This document shows positions 10,516 to 21,892 of a stretch of DNA of 64,000 bases, in pieces. This DNA is from Pegea sp. RAD2-039 (Eukaryota; Chordata; Thaliacea; Salpida; Salpidae): positions 248,001-312,000 of the forward strand of contig JAQGEQ010000344.1 in assembly GCA_034620365.1 (NCBI GenBank). Direction: 5' to 3'. The notes beneath the pieces were generated by a model. That model made no database searches and was not told the origin of the DNA. It saw only the letters and a list, made by a program, of their open reading frames with translations. The stretch's first letter is position 1. Every line of letters begins with the position of its first letter. The position numbers were made by a program, and so were the translations under genes.

Positions 10516-11685
10516 ATAATTATTTGAAACATATTATGAAAATCTATTATTTTATTTTCTAAAACTATATTTAACAGCAAAGCATATCTACAATCTAAAT
10601 TGATAACTCTTAAATTAAATCTAGAAAACTAAAGCAAAAATATTTTACAATAATTTCAAAAATACACTTTAATAAAATAAAGTAGCATAGTTTAATTTAT
10701 TAGATCCTCATCACTGCAGTAAATTCTAAGGATAAACATATAAAATTTACGTTAAAGATTAAAATAAAACAAAATAGTGTCTCGTTTGAAATCAAATGAT
10801 CAGATAAATCCAATTATCTTTCAATTATTTTTGGTCAAAACTTTGAAAGTTCGCAAACTGAAAGTGAATCCTTTACAGCTTATTTATTATTTGTTTACAT
10901 TTAATTATAGATAGGAATTTTTAGTACAAGTTTAATCATACTGCAGAGTATTACAATTTATCTTATATATTAGAAGTTGGCCAAGATACTTGATAAACTC
11001 ATCCACTATTGCATTATGAATCATAATGCTTGGTGGTTGAAGGTGCTGGGGACTCGCTTTAAGAGTTTATTCGGCCAAAAATAAGCTTTGAAAGTTTATT
11101 CATTGATATAAATTGTATTGTTCAACAAAATATTTATTAAGTAATTTTATAGAGCTTAATATTACCTAATCAGTTGTTCACGCTATCGTTAAAACTGCAA
11201 TAATTAGTTTGAACCTATATTGCATTTGGTTTAATTATTAAAGTTTAATAAATTTGATGTTTGTAAAACAAAGTCCAAATGTTTGATGTTAACTTGTTCA
11301 ATTGAATGTATTTTATTAGAAGCATTAAAGTTTGTGAAAGTCATAAATTAATAGTTTATAGCAGACAGAGAGTAATGTAACAACCGTACTAAACAGCTGG
11401 AGTTTTTGCAAAATTTATCAGTTAACTTTAAATGAAATTAAAAGAAGATTATATCAAGAGTCAGTCTTAATCGATGCTTTTCAGTGGAACTCTTAAGAAA
11501 AGTTTAAAAAAGTTGTCAAGGAAAAACACCATCTGATAAATCTTATTAATTTCTATTTTTACTTAAACTGTAAATGTTTATTAATCAAATAGCGAATCTA
11601 AAAACATTGTTGTGTTGCTTTCAAACAAGAATAATTTCAACTTTTAGTAATTTATTCTTGATATTTAAACAGCTGATGAAAATTA
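10516..11685. other. Upstream region of SLC43A3-like gene, copy A
   Basis: AT-rich. It contains an isolated 35-bp piece of the 113-bp satellite at about 11028-11062 (TGCTTGGTGGTTGAAGGTGC...). A possible splice acceptor (TTTAAACAG) lies about 14 bp before the start codon, suggesting an untranslated 5' exon or a trans-splice site. Confidence 0.5.
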
Positions 11686-13113
11686 ATGATGAATCTTCAA
11701 GTTTTATCTAGTGTAGTTTTTATTAGTGTTGAAACTTTACTTTATTCTGGATCTTTTTATGGGTGGTCTTCTCTTCAACCAGTACTTGTCAATGAAGGCT
11801 ACTTCTCTGATGGTTGCCATGCCAACAAGACAACTGAAGTCTGTGACTCTCAAATAGAACAATTAAATTTCCTTTTTACAATTATATCTTCTATTGGTCC
11901 AATTTTTTCAATCATTGCTGGGCTAATTTTAGATCGTTTTGGTTGTTGGGTTGCTAGGTCACTAATTATGTTGATATTAGCAACAGGTTCACTTACTACT
12001 GCAAGTTCTACTCCACAAACGTCATGGATTCTTTTCTTGTCATTTGCATTATGTAATGTTGGTGGCCTGAGTTTACTCACTGTTAATTTAAGTATTGGAA
12101 ATTTGTTACCAAGACATCGTTCACTGATTGTGACGTTGGTTAGCGGCGCTTTTGATTCTTCATCACTCATTTACTTGCTTATTAGTGAAATTTATAAGAC
12201 AGGAGTTGATTTCGGTTTAATGATGTACATTTATAGTTCTGGTGTTCTTTTATGTTTTCTACAAACTTTTTTCATAACTCCTAAAAGGACTGCACCTCAT
12301 GTACTGCCTGACAATTATGTATATGGTTACAAGGAGCTTTCTTGCTACAAGAAAACAGATGAAGAAATACAATCAACTTCTTCATTCGATGAGTTTAAAG
12401 ATGAAGATGATGAGAACCCTGATAACAAGCCCTTGCGTTACTACATGTGTCAGTTGTTCACCTACACTGGTATCATTCATTACTGTTTCAGTAATTTCGT
12501 TGTGACGTTTTTTATGGGAACTTTTAACAGCTGGATTATAACTAAAGTAAGTGAAGATAATGTTGAGACATACACAACAGTGTTTGGAGCAACTCAAGGG
12601 CTAGGAATACTCTTTTCACCTTTATGTGGGCTTTTTGTGGACCATTTACGAAAGATTTTTGCTAAAACACTTGGTTCAAACACAGCTGATCTCAAAGCAA
12701 TAACTTATCTTCTTTTCATTCAAGATTTTGTAATTATTATCAAGTTAAGTTTATGTTTAGTTTCAAACTCCCAGCTACAATTTATAACTATGGCATTACA
12801 ATTGATTAATCGAGCATTATGCTACTCATCAGTAAGCGCATTTGCAAATATTGTTTACCCCAGCAAACACTTTGGTTTCATATATGGAATGACTGAGGCT
12901 ATTGGAGGTATAACACTTATCTTGCAGTATCCAGTAGTTTTGTTGGTGTCACGTAGTTTGAATGGCAATTTTGATGCTGTTAATGGAGTGTTATTGGGCT
13001 TGGGCTGTGTTGCTTTAACTCATCCTTGCTACTTGATGTATTTGATTAGAAAGAAAACAAACAAAAGGAACAAAGTTGTCAGTACAATTGTAACAACGAG
13101 CAGTCGTTTGTAA
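11686..13113 (+). CDS. SLC43A3-like major facilitator transporter (copy A)
   Basis: Single-exon, 475-codon membrane transporter of the SLC43 family. Human SLC43A3 moves purine nucleobases and SLC43A1/2 move neutral amino acids; the substrate here is inferred only from the closest match. Recognisable family blocks are FYGWSSLQPVLVNEGYF near the start, a short cysteine-bearing loop, LDRFGCWVAR after TM2, and SIGNLLPRHRSLIVTLVSGA with FDSSS, which closely follow SLC43A3. Hydrophobicity supports about 12 membrane segments with an acidic cytoplasmic loop (FKDEDDENPD) between the halves. The start is ATGATG at 11686. No intron is needed, which is unusual beside the many-intron genes around it. The sequence is AT-rich in codon choice and free of TGACGTCA. 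I found no difference from the copy at 21893-23320. Confidence 0.9.
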   Translation: MMNLQVLSSVVFISVETLLYSGSFYGWSSLQPVLVNEGYFSDGCHANKTTEVCDSQIEQLNFLFTIISSIGPIFSIIAGLILDRFGCWVARSLIMLILATGSLTTASSTPQTSWILFLSFALCNVGGLSLLTVNLSIGNLLPRHRSLIVTLVSGAFDSSSLIYLLISEIYKTGVDFGLMMYIYSSGVLLCFLQTFFITPKRTAPHVLPDNYVYGYKELSCYKKTDEEIQSTSSFDEFKDEDDENPDNKPLRYYMCQLFTYTGIIHYCFSNFVVTFFMGTFNSWIITKVSEDNVETYTTVFGATQGLGILFSPLCGLFVDHLRKIFAKTLGSNTADLKAITYLLFIQDFVIIIKLSLCLVSNSQLQFITMALQLINRALCYSSVSAFANIVYPSKHFGFIYGMTEAIGGITLILQYPVVLLVSRSLNGNFDAVNGVLLGLGCVALTHPCYLMYLIRKKTNKRNKVVSTIVTTSSRL

Positions 13114-15879
13114 AAAAATGTTTTTCAACTTTTTACAGCAACTAAAAATTTTAGTTTTTATGAAGAGCTTTTTACCGATATTGAAATTTTCTATTCTACT
13201 TTTTGACAGAAATCTATTTTGATTTACAACATTGTCAATGACTTTAATTCTTGTTTTTTAATAACTAAGCCTGTTTTAATCCTTTGATTTTTGAAACTTG
13301 AATTTATTACTTCTTGAAATTTAACGAAATTAGAATATCTTTTCATGAAAGTAAACCAGTAATAAGCCACTAGCCAATTTTACTGATTGATTGTAAGCAA
13401 TATATCTGAAATTTATTAAGATTTTCCTTTCTAGTATCAATGTTAATATTTATTAAAATTAAATTCAAACTCTTTGTGTAATAATTATTACTTCACAAGT
13501 TTTAATGAAAAACTATTTGAAGTTAAATTTAGATGAATTTTCATCTGAAACTGATTCAAATCTTCTTTTAATCTTCAAAACATCTTCAATCGAGTCTTAA
13601 AACTTCTTTTAATTTGTAGCCATCATGATTTATGTCTTTCTTTAAGTAGCAAGATGGGAGATGTCTGCTGATTTGCTGGTTGAATCTACATCACAAATAC
13701 TCAAAGACATTAGATTCTAATTGATTCAATTCATCTGCTTAGCTTTAACATCTTCAATTTTTAATGATTCCAGTTTATTAGAGAAGACATTATTGACAAT
13801 TGGATCATTTAGTGAAAATGATCTTACATTTGATGTAATCTTCACACTTGATCTTTTACTATAAAAATATCATTTTCATAAACCTGTCCAAGTTAAATCT
13901 TCTTCTTTCGATGATCAAGTCAGATGTTTCTTTGTAGTTTTGTTAATTACTTTTATTCGTAAACTACTGGCTAAATCGTAATAAGAAGCAAATAAACAGA
14001 TTTGTTTGAAATGTTTTTATTAGTTGAGTAATTTCTACTTGATTGCTTCTCAACGTAACAGTATTCTCCTAGTGTCTAGTTTACAACAAATATTTGTGGC
14101 ACAAAACCAACAATAGACCAATTTAACCCTATCTACTTTCCGCTATTCAATCATTCACCATTTTAAAGCAGTTTCTCTAAAAACTTGACAACAATTTATA
14201 AATTTTCATGAATTTTATGTAAAGTCTTAACACCAAACTAATAATTTTAATCATTCATTATTAATTAGTTGTTCTCATTATCAGGGCTTCAACCTCTATT
14301 TTTTATGAACTTTTCAATTTTAATCTTTGTATTTTGTAACAATAAACGCATGAGAAGAAAAACTATAATCAAATTCTAAAAGCTTAAATATATTTCAATA
14401 AATGCAGTTACCTAGATGTTTTAGATAATAAAAAATTAAAATTTCCCGATTATAGTTATTCTATAGATAAACTTTTGTTGTATACTTCAGATAATCTCCA
14501 AAAATCTATTGATAAGATTGTGAAACATCTTATCAGCTTATAAAGCTAACATCTTATTAAATTTGTTGCTTCTTCTTTAAAGCAATTAAAGGTTAGTTGG
14601 GTCAATTTAGTAGCTTGACATACGAAAACTTGTTGGCACAAAGCATTAAGTCATGAACACCAAATAAAAAAAACTTGACTTTAAAGAAATTTTGGTTATT
14701 ACAAGTCTATTTATATAAAAAATTCTTAATAATCTTTAATTTCTTTTGCTTATTTTTGAAAAATATAGATAGCTTTTGTAAAACTACTTTAAAACTTTTT
14801 ACAAATGAAGTCATACTCATAGAAATTTGATATTATATAATACATTCCTTTTAGAAAGTAAAACTTATCAAAATAAAAGTTTAAAGTTTGATTCAGCTGA
14901 GAGAAAATGTTTTGTACTTTGTTCAGTTTCTAGGAATTGTTTTTAAGTTGAATATTTTATTCTTTCTCTTAGAAATTTATTTACTTTTGAAATTATTTGA
15001 TTTCTGTTTTCATCTAAAATTTTTATTCATTTATTTAAAATCATGTTTTGCTGAATAGAGATTTTAGAGGTCGTTTGAGTGATTTAAATTGCTTAAATAT
15101 TAGTTATGCTTTGACAAATGTTTTTAAATTTTCATCAATTAAAATCTAAAATTTAATAAAGAGACAGGCTTGTAATCAAATGCTAACATGGTATCTTTTC
15201 TTATTAACATACTTAACTTTTAAATCAGAGTTAATATAAACTTCAATTGCAGTAAATTTATTTTCTGTTTTGAAATGTTTTTGAAAAACAAAAAGCCATT
15301 TTAGAACTTGTAACCATTTAAGTGCTTGTTAGAAGTAGATACTAAGTTACGATTAGATAACAAAGTTATAAGCTTGAATTTTTAGGTCATATTTTGTTTA
15401 TTTATATTATTTTATATCAGTTTACACAATTTTTTATTTTTTGTTTAATTTAAAAATATCTCTTTGATTAAATCTTAAATTGAAATAAATAAATTATTTT
15501 TTACAAATATATTTTTTTTTAATTTAGTAACAAATTTATGACTTTTAGTAATTTTGAAAAATTGTTGTAACTAATTTTGTAAATATTTAGTGCAAGTATG
15601 CCAGGTTAACAATTGTTTGTAAACTTTCTGTTTTCAAACTTCGTGGTTGTTTCGAAATATTAATAATTTGAATGTTTAAGAATTTCGAAATACAATTTTT
15701 ACATCATTTTTGAAGATTTTTTTATATATTTTAAGTATCATTTAAGCTACATTAATTTTATGTATTTTGATTAATGTGATCAGAAATTGATCTGATAAAT
15801 AACTTAATTGTCAATCAAATAATAAATCAACTTTCTTCACATTTTTTAGTAACTTTTCAATTTCTGAATCTGCTTTGAA
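13114..15879. other. Spacer between SLC43A3-like gene and NHERF exon 1A
   Basis: AT-rich with no recognisable gene. It differs from the paralogous spacer (23321-26075) at roughly 25-30 bases plus an 11-bp deletion, about 1% by eye. The end probably holds the promoter and 5' untranslated part of NHERF exon 1A; a splice-acceptor-like TTTTTTAG lies at about 15849. Confidence 0.5.
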
Positions 15880-16080
15880 ATGGAGATAAAACCAAGAGTT
15901 TGTCACTTGAAAAGAACAGAGAGTGGTTATGGTTTTCATTTATATGGAGCCAAGCACTCTTCAGGACATATCATCAAGAAAGTAGAAGAATCAGGTGTAG
16001 CAGCACTTGCTGGTATGAAAGCTGGTGATAAAATTATTGCTGTAAATGGTGACAATGTTGAAGAACTAACTCATATGGAT
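15880..16080 (+). CDS. NHERF first coding exon, duplicated copy 1A (PDZ1 start)
   Basis: 67 codons from ATG to the splice donor GAT|GTGAGT at 16081, encoding the first part of an NHERF PDZ1 domain: PRVCHLKR, the carboxylate-binding loop as GYGFHLYG, and DKIIAVNGDNVEELTHMD. It is the duplicate of 26076-26276, with two synonymous differences (GAG/GAA and GGT/GGC) and no amino-acid change. No PDZ1 remainder follows before the second copy. The exon is therefore either an orphan or an alternative first exon splicing over about 11.7 kb to 27751. Intact donor and unchanged protein argue that it may still be used. Confidence 0.85.
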
Positions 16081-16365
16081 GTGAGTCACTAATACTTTGT
16101 TTATTTAACACGAAAGTTTGTTATTTTAATTCTATTCTCATAAACCAGTGACTCTGATTCATTAGAAACTGATTGGTTAGCACCCTGACTTGTAAGAATT
16201 TTCCTACCAACAACATTAAGTCAACAAAATTATTTTACAATCAAGTACTTCTGTTAGATGGTGCTGAGACCCTTCTAGAACAAAACTAAAATTCAAAATC
16301 TCTATTTTTAGTGATATAAGATACTAGCAATAGAAAATATTAAGCAACAATTATATAAATTAGTC

Positions 16366-16905
16366 AATTTAGCTCCTTGACTTGTAAAAGCTCCTCGACC
16401 AACAACCCCATGTCAATAATAACTTGTCTTACAAACAAATCTTATGTTTGGTGATTGAAGTTGCTGAAGACTCACTTGCTTCTAGCACCTTGACTTGTAA
16501 AAACTCCTCGACCAACAACACCAAGTCAATAATAACTTGTCTTACAAACAAATCTTGTGCTTGGTTGTTGAAGGTGCTGAAGACTCACTTGCTTCTAGCA
16601 CCTTGACTTGTAAAAACTCCTCGACCACCAGCACCAAGTCAATAATAACTTTTCTTACAAACAAATCTTGTGTTTGGTGGTTGAAGGTGCTGAAGACTCA
16701 CTTGCTTCTAGCACCTTGACTTGTAAAAACTCCTCGACCAACAACATCAAGTCAATAATAACTTGCCTTGCAAACAAATCTTGTGTTTGGTTGTTGAAGG
16801 TGCTGAAGACTCACTTGCTTCTAGCACCTTGAATTGTAAAAACTCCTCGACCACCAACACCAAGTCAATAATAACTTGTCTTACAAATAAATCTTGTGCT
16901 TGGTG
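16366..16905 (+). repeat. 113-bp satellite array 2 at the duplication junction
   Basis: About 4.8 units of the 113-bp satellite. It starts with sequence matching the left end of array 3 (GTCAATTTAGCTCCTTGACTT) and ends with sequence matching the right end of array 1 (TTACAAATAAATC then TGGTGATTTC). It is therefore the hybrid expected from crossing-over between arrays. A diverged lone unit lies just before it at about 16170-16275. Confidence 0.95.
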
Positions 16906-17153
16906 ATTTCTTTTATACCTGCTGAACCTATTTTCTTTGAGCAATTATCAATCATTTGTAAAAACTTCTATCTACGATGCCAATTATACAGGAAGTTTCA
17001 GCAATTGACTAATAAATTTCAATAAAAGATTTGTAATTAGCCAGTGTTGGAATTTGAATTATTGTAAATAGTTAGAAATTTCAAATGTTCAAAGTTTGGA
17101 AGTATTGGAAGTTCTAGTAAATGGTTTTAAAAGTTGAAAAATTCATCGTAATA

Positions 17154-17510
17154 GATGGTTTTTACTGGTTTATTAGCTGTAGATGGTTTTTACTGGTTTA
17201 TTAGTTGTAAATGGTTTTTACTGGTTTATTAGTTGTAGATGGCTTTTACTGGTTTATTAGCTGTAGATGGTTTTTACTGGTTTATTAGTTGTAAATGGTT
17301 TTTACTGGTTTATTAGTTGTAGATGGTTTTTACTGGTTTATTAGCTGTAGATGGTTTTTACTGGTTTATTAGTTGTAAATGGTTTTTACTGGTTTATTAG
17401 CTGTAGATGGTTTTTACTGGTTTATTAGTTGTAAATGGTTTTTACTGGTTTATTAGTTGTAGATGGTTTTTACTGGTTTATTAGCTGTAGATGGTTTTTA
17501 CTGGTTTGTT
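17154..17510 (+). repeat. 28-bp minisatellite, copy B (about 13 units)
   Basis: Same unit as 7093-7283 with six additional copies (168 bp). Units ending TAGTTGTA and TAGCTGTA are interspersed. Confidence 0.92.
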
Positions 17511-18094
17511 AATGGCTTCAAGTGGTTCGTAGAGCGTTTAGTAGATGGCTATGAAAAGATTAGAAAACCTTTAATACTTGTAAATGATTTAATTTGAAAA
17601 ATGAATGATTATAAATTAAAGAAAATTAGATTTTTATATCAGTCTTAATAATTACTTCTTCAAATACATTTTGACAAGTTTTATTTAAAGATGAATTTGT
17701 TGATGCTTGTGACGTCAAGAAAACGTCGAGAACATATTTAGAACGTGATACCGATGCAGATAAGACGCGTATTTCTATTTCCATCTACATTATTTCCTAC
17801 GTTTCAATTCAAATGTTATTCTTCACTGATCACTTGACATCATTAGCTGTTGATGACGTCACCACCGTCTCGTGCAAATGCAGATTAAAAAGTTTCAGAG
17901 TGAAAATGTAGAAACAGTTTTCATGAAATCTTCAAATTGATTATCAGCCTCAAAAAACGACAAAATTTGATTTAAAACAATTTATTCATTTGATTAAAAG
18001 TTATATGCAAATTAGTTAATTGTTAAATGATGACGTCATCAAGTTAATTAGTATATCATGACTTGATAAAAAGATGAGGATGACGTCATCATTT

Positions 18095-18892
18095 TCATGG
18101 AAGTGTACGCAGAAAATGTTCTTCATAAGCTTCATCGTCATCAAATGACATAACTAACATATCCACTGGTTTCTCTTTCGGTTTTTCCCCTTCATCGTGC
18201 TCCTCAAACAAGTGAAGACGAAGAGCGGATTTCGAACTCACGCTGAACTCACAATGAGTACAGAAAAATGATGACGTAGTAGAATGTGACGTCACATGTC
18301 GATCGAGCTCCCATTTACGCGTGAATTTCTTGTTACAGATGACGCAATAAAAAGGTTTGTAGCCGTTGTGACGTCGTATATGGATTGTGAGCGCTGAGTT
18401 GCTGGTAAAAGTTGATTTACACTTCGGGCATTTATAAGGACGTTCGCCGGTATGTGAGCGTTGATGTACCGCCAAATATGAAGATGATCCGAAGGATTTT
18501 TTACAAATGGTGCAAGTATAAGGTTTGATATTTTCATGTGATCTTAGATGTGTTGCCAATTGAGCTCTTTCACGAAAATCTTTCGAACATTTTTCACATT
18601 TAAATAGTTTTTCTTCATCATTATGAATCTTCATATGTCGCGTTAAAGAGCATTTTTGATTGAACTTCCGGTTACAAATGGAACAGGAAAAAGCGTTTTC
18701 GCCGCTATGGATGACTTCGTGACGCTGTAACGCAAATTTCTTGTTGAAACTTTTACCACAAATTGCGCATTCGTGCAATCGCGGTTTCGAGTGACAAATC
18801 AAGTGACGTTTAAAAGTGATGACGTCAGTAAAGACTTTTGAACAGGTGACACACTTATGGAAGCGAGTTGATGACGTCATCGTATTTTCCAT
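18095..18892 (-). CDS. C2H2 zinc-finger protein, eight fingers (copy B)
   Basis: Duplicate of the gene at 7867-8664, encoding an identical 265-residue protein with eight C2H2 fingers and an acidic carboxy tail. The only coding difference I found is the last sense codon (CCA here, CCT in copy A, both Pro). Upstream sequence is also duplicated, so both copies should share the same promoter. Nothing in the sequence suggests that either is inactive. Redundant dosage or very recent duplication would both explain identity. Confidence 0.93.
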   Translation of the reverse strand: MENTMTSSTRFHKCVTCSKVFTDVITFKRHLICHSKPRLHECAICGKSFNKKFALQRHEVIHSGENAFSCSICNRKFNQKCSLTRHMKIHNDEEKLFKCEKCSKDFRERAQLATHLRSHENIKPYTCTICKKSFGSSSYLAVHQRSHTGERPYKCPKCKSTFTSNSALTIHIRRHNGYKPFYCVICNKKFTRKWELDRHVTSHSTTSSFFCTHCEFSVSSKSALRLHLFEEHDEGEKPKEKPVDMLVMSFDDDEAYEEHFLRTLP

Positions 18893-19026
18893 CTTGAGAA
18901 TTTGATTTTATTAAAATTTTGTCTGTGAAGAAATTACAAAATGATTTTTAGGATTTTTTGAATTAGAATAAAACTTTCTGATTCTCACCAAAAAACTTAT
19001 CTAAATGATTCTCTTTTAAATAATCC

Positions 19027-19190
19027 TTATACTGATCTTCATCTTGATCTAACTGATCCTCATCTTCATCTAACTGATCTTCATCTTAATCTGACTGATC
19101 CTCTTCTTCATCCAACTGATCCTCATCTTCATCTAACTGATCCTCATCTTGATCTAACTGATCCTCATCTTCATCTAACTGATCCTCGTC
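19027..19190. repeat. 21-bp minisatellite (GATCAGGATGAG-type), copy B
   Basis: Paralogous to 8799-8990 with one unit fewer. A G-to-A type change gives CTTAATCTGAC, which places a stop codon in the acidic DEDQ frame, supporting its being non-coding. Confidence 0.82.
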
Positions 19191-19199
19191 ATCATCTTG

Positions 19200-20191
19200 A
19201 TATAATTGAGCTTTGATCTTTATTCTAATCTCTTTTTTAAAATATAAATTTCCATTTAAGTTTTTAAAGAAAAAAATCAAATAGAAATTATTAATTTAGT
19301 TCAAATAAAAAAACTAAATATTTAAAAATTTATAATTTTTTAACTACAATCCTTATAAGACTTTTTAAAGGAAATAGTAAAATAAATTTAATAAACAACA
19401 ATCTAATTATTAATTACAAAACAAAATGCAAATTTATTTAAATCTATTTATTAAAACAAGATAATAAAATTTTCTTTCACAAAATAATCCCAAATACACA
19501 GATTTTAGAACCTTATATTAACCTACAATTATAATTTATCCTTAATCTTAAAATTAATAAAATTCCTCATATTGATTATAATAGTTCGTTTTATCATATT
19601 TATACATTTTGTTAAAAAATTATAGAAAGTATAAATTAAATATGAATTTAAAATCTTTGAAAAATTCAAAAGTAAAAATACTGTAAAAAAACATAATCTA
19701 TTTTTAATCAGATTAAACATTTGAATGTTTACCAAGAAAACTAAAATTATTAAAATAAATGGAGTTGTCACAATCTATCTAAATGTATAATTAACAAACC
19801 AAAAACTTCTAAAAAACTAAAATTTAAGCGCCAAAAAACTTTTGTGATAAAAAATCCCCTAATAAGTAACTACTAATTTTTTTCTCAAATTTACACTAAG
19901 TAGTAGTTAAGTTAATAATTAATTTATTACAACAAACGCAAAAAGGGTGCCTTAAAGAAGCTCCTCTTACTGACATATATTTTATCAATTATATTATAAA
20001 TAATATTTCTTCATATAATCAAGTTGGATTTATAGAAAGAAAAGGTAAATTAAGAGAAGGTAGCTCAGTTGTCCCCACTACAATATAACATTGAATGATT
20101 ACATAGAATGTTGTTAATGTAAAAAGATTCACAGCTTAAAATTGACAATTGTTGTCAATATTAAAAAAACAGTTTAGAAATGACAATATTG
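19200..20191. other. AT-rich spacer, copy B
   Basis: Duplicate of about 9000-9984 with very few substitutions. No gene recognised. Confidence 0.5.
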
Positions 20192-20722
20192 GCAATATTA
20201 AAACGGTTCAACTTCTGGTTGAACAGCACGAGTGATTCTGACATGACAATGTCTGATGGCAGCTGGTTCCAAGTACTAATTGTGCGAAAAATTAAGAGAA
20301 CAAATTTGTTCTAATTAATGTACCAGGTGATATGGGCTTATTAAGATGTAATATGTGTCGTCTGAATTGATTTAACTTGAAGGAAAGACTAATAGAAAAG
20401 AAATCATCAAACTGAATGTCAATTAAATTGTGTATAATTTTCAAAATAAGAATTAAGTCGTATTTAATCCATCGAATTTCCAAAGTATCTAAATTGAAGA
20501 AACTGAGACTATGGTATAACTATCTTATTTAATATTAAGTCTCCTGCATACTAATCTCGTGAATGTTGCCTGAACAGATTCGATTTTTTTGATATCACCA
20601 ACTTGATATGGCATCCATGCACTAACATTGTATTTAAGTATTGAAGGTACGTACAATTTGAAGAAGTCAATAAAGAAGTATGGATTCCTAAAACTAATGA
20701 TATAATAAGGATTATGTTTCAA
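20192..20722 (-). mobile_element. LINE reverse-transcriptase 3' fragment (decayed), copy B
   Basis: Copy of the fragment at 9985-10515 with the same stops: DIKKIESVQATFTRLV in one frame and IRWIKYDLILILKIIHNLID in the next. It was carried by the segmental duplication rather than inserted independently. Confidence 0.8.
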
Positions 20723-21892
20723 ATAATTATTTGAAACATATTATGAAAATCTATTATTTTATTTTCTAAAACTATATTTAACAGCAAAGCATATCTACAA
20801 TCTAAATTGATAACTCTTAAATTAAATCTAGAAAACTAAAGCAAAAATATTTTACAATAATTTCAAAAATACACTTTAATAAAATAAAGTAGCATAGTTT
20901 AATTTATTAGATCCTCATCACTGCAGTAAATTCTAAGGATAAACATATAAAATTTACGTTAAAGATTAAAATAAAACAAAATAGTGTCTCGTTTGAAATC
21001 AAATGATCAGATAAATCCAATTATCTTTCAATTATTTTTTGTCAAAACTTTGAAAGTTCGCAAACTGAAAGTGAATTCTTTACAGCTTATTTATTATTTG
21101 TTTACATTTAATTATAGATAGGAATTTTTAGTACAAGTTTAATCATACTGCAGAGTATTACAATTTATCTTATATATTAGAAGTTGGCCAAGATACTTGA
21201 TAAACTCATCCAGTATTGCATTATGAATCATAATGCTTGGTGGTTGAAGGTGCTGGGGACTCGCTTTAAGAGTTTATTCGGCCAAAAATTAACTTTGAAA
21301 GTTTATTCATTGATATAAATTGTATTGTTCAACAAAATATTTATTAAGTAATTTTATAGAGCTTAATATTACCTAATCAGTTGTTCACGCTATCGTTAAA
21401 ACTGCAATAATTAGTTTGAACCTATATTGCATTTGGTTTAATTATTAAAGTTTAATAAATTTGATGTTTGTAAAACAAAGTCCAAATGTTTGATGTTAAC
21501 TTGTTCAATTGAATGTATTTTATTAGAAGCATTAAAGTTTGTGAAAGTCATAAATTAATAGTTTATAGCAGACAGAGAGTAATGTAACAACCGTACTAAA
21601 CAGCTGGAGTTTTTGCAAAATTTATCAGTTAACTTTAAATGAAATTAAAAGAAGATTATATCAAGAGTCAGTCTTAATCGATGCTTTTCAGTGGAACTCT
21701 TAAGAAAAGTTTAAAAAAGTTGTCAAGGAAAAACACCATCTGATAAATCTTATTAATTTCTATTTTTACTTAAACTGTAAATGTTTATTAATCAAATAGC
21801 GAATCTAAAAACATTGTTGTGTTGCTTTCAAACAAGAATAATTTCAACTTTTAGTAATTTATTTTTGATATTTAAACAGCTGATGAAAATTA
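20723..21892. other. Upstream region of SLC43A3-like gene, copy B
   Basis: Duplicate of 10516-11685, including the isolated satellite piece at about 21235-21269. No gene recognised. Confidence 0.5.

Larger units (their letters stand above)
6842..16365 (+). repeat. Tandem segmental duplication, copy A
   Basis: About 9.5 kb nearly identical to 16902-26561 in direct orientation. It contains the zinc-finger gene, LINE fragment, SLC43A3-like gene and NHERF exon 1. The offset between copies is 10060 bp at the left edge, 10228 after the 28-bp minisatellite (six extra units in B), 10207 after the 21-bp repeat (one unit fewer in B) and 10196 at the right edge (an 11-bp deletion in B). Both ends adjoin 113-bp satellite arrays. 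Confidence 0.97.

Noticed and set aside
11850..12170. 106-codon frame opposite the SLC43A3-like gene
   Set aside because: Shadow of the real gene on the other strand, with no domain.
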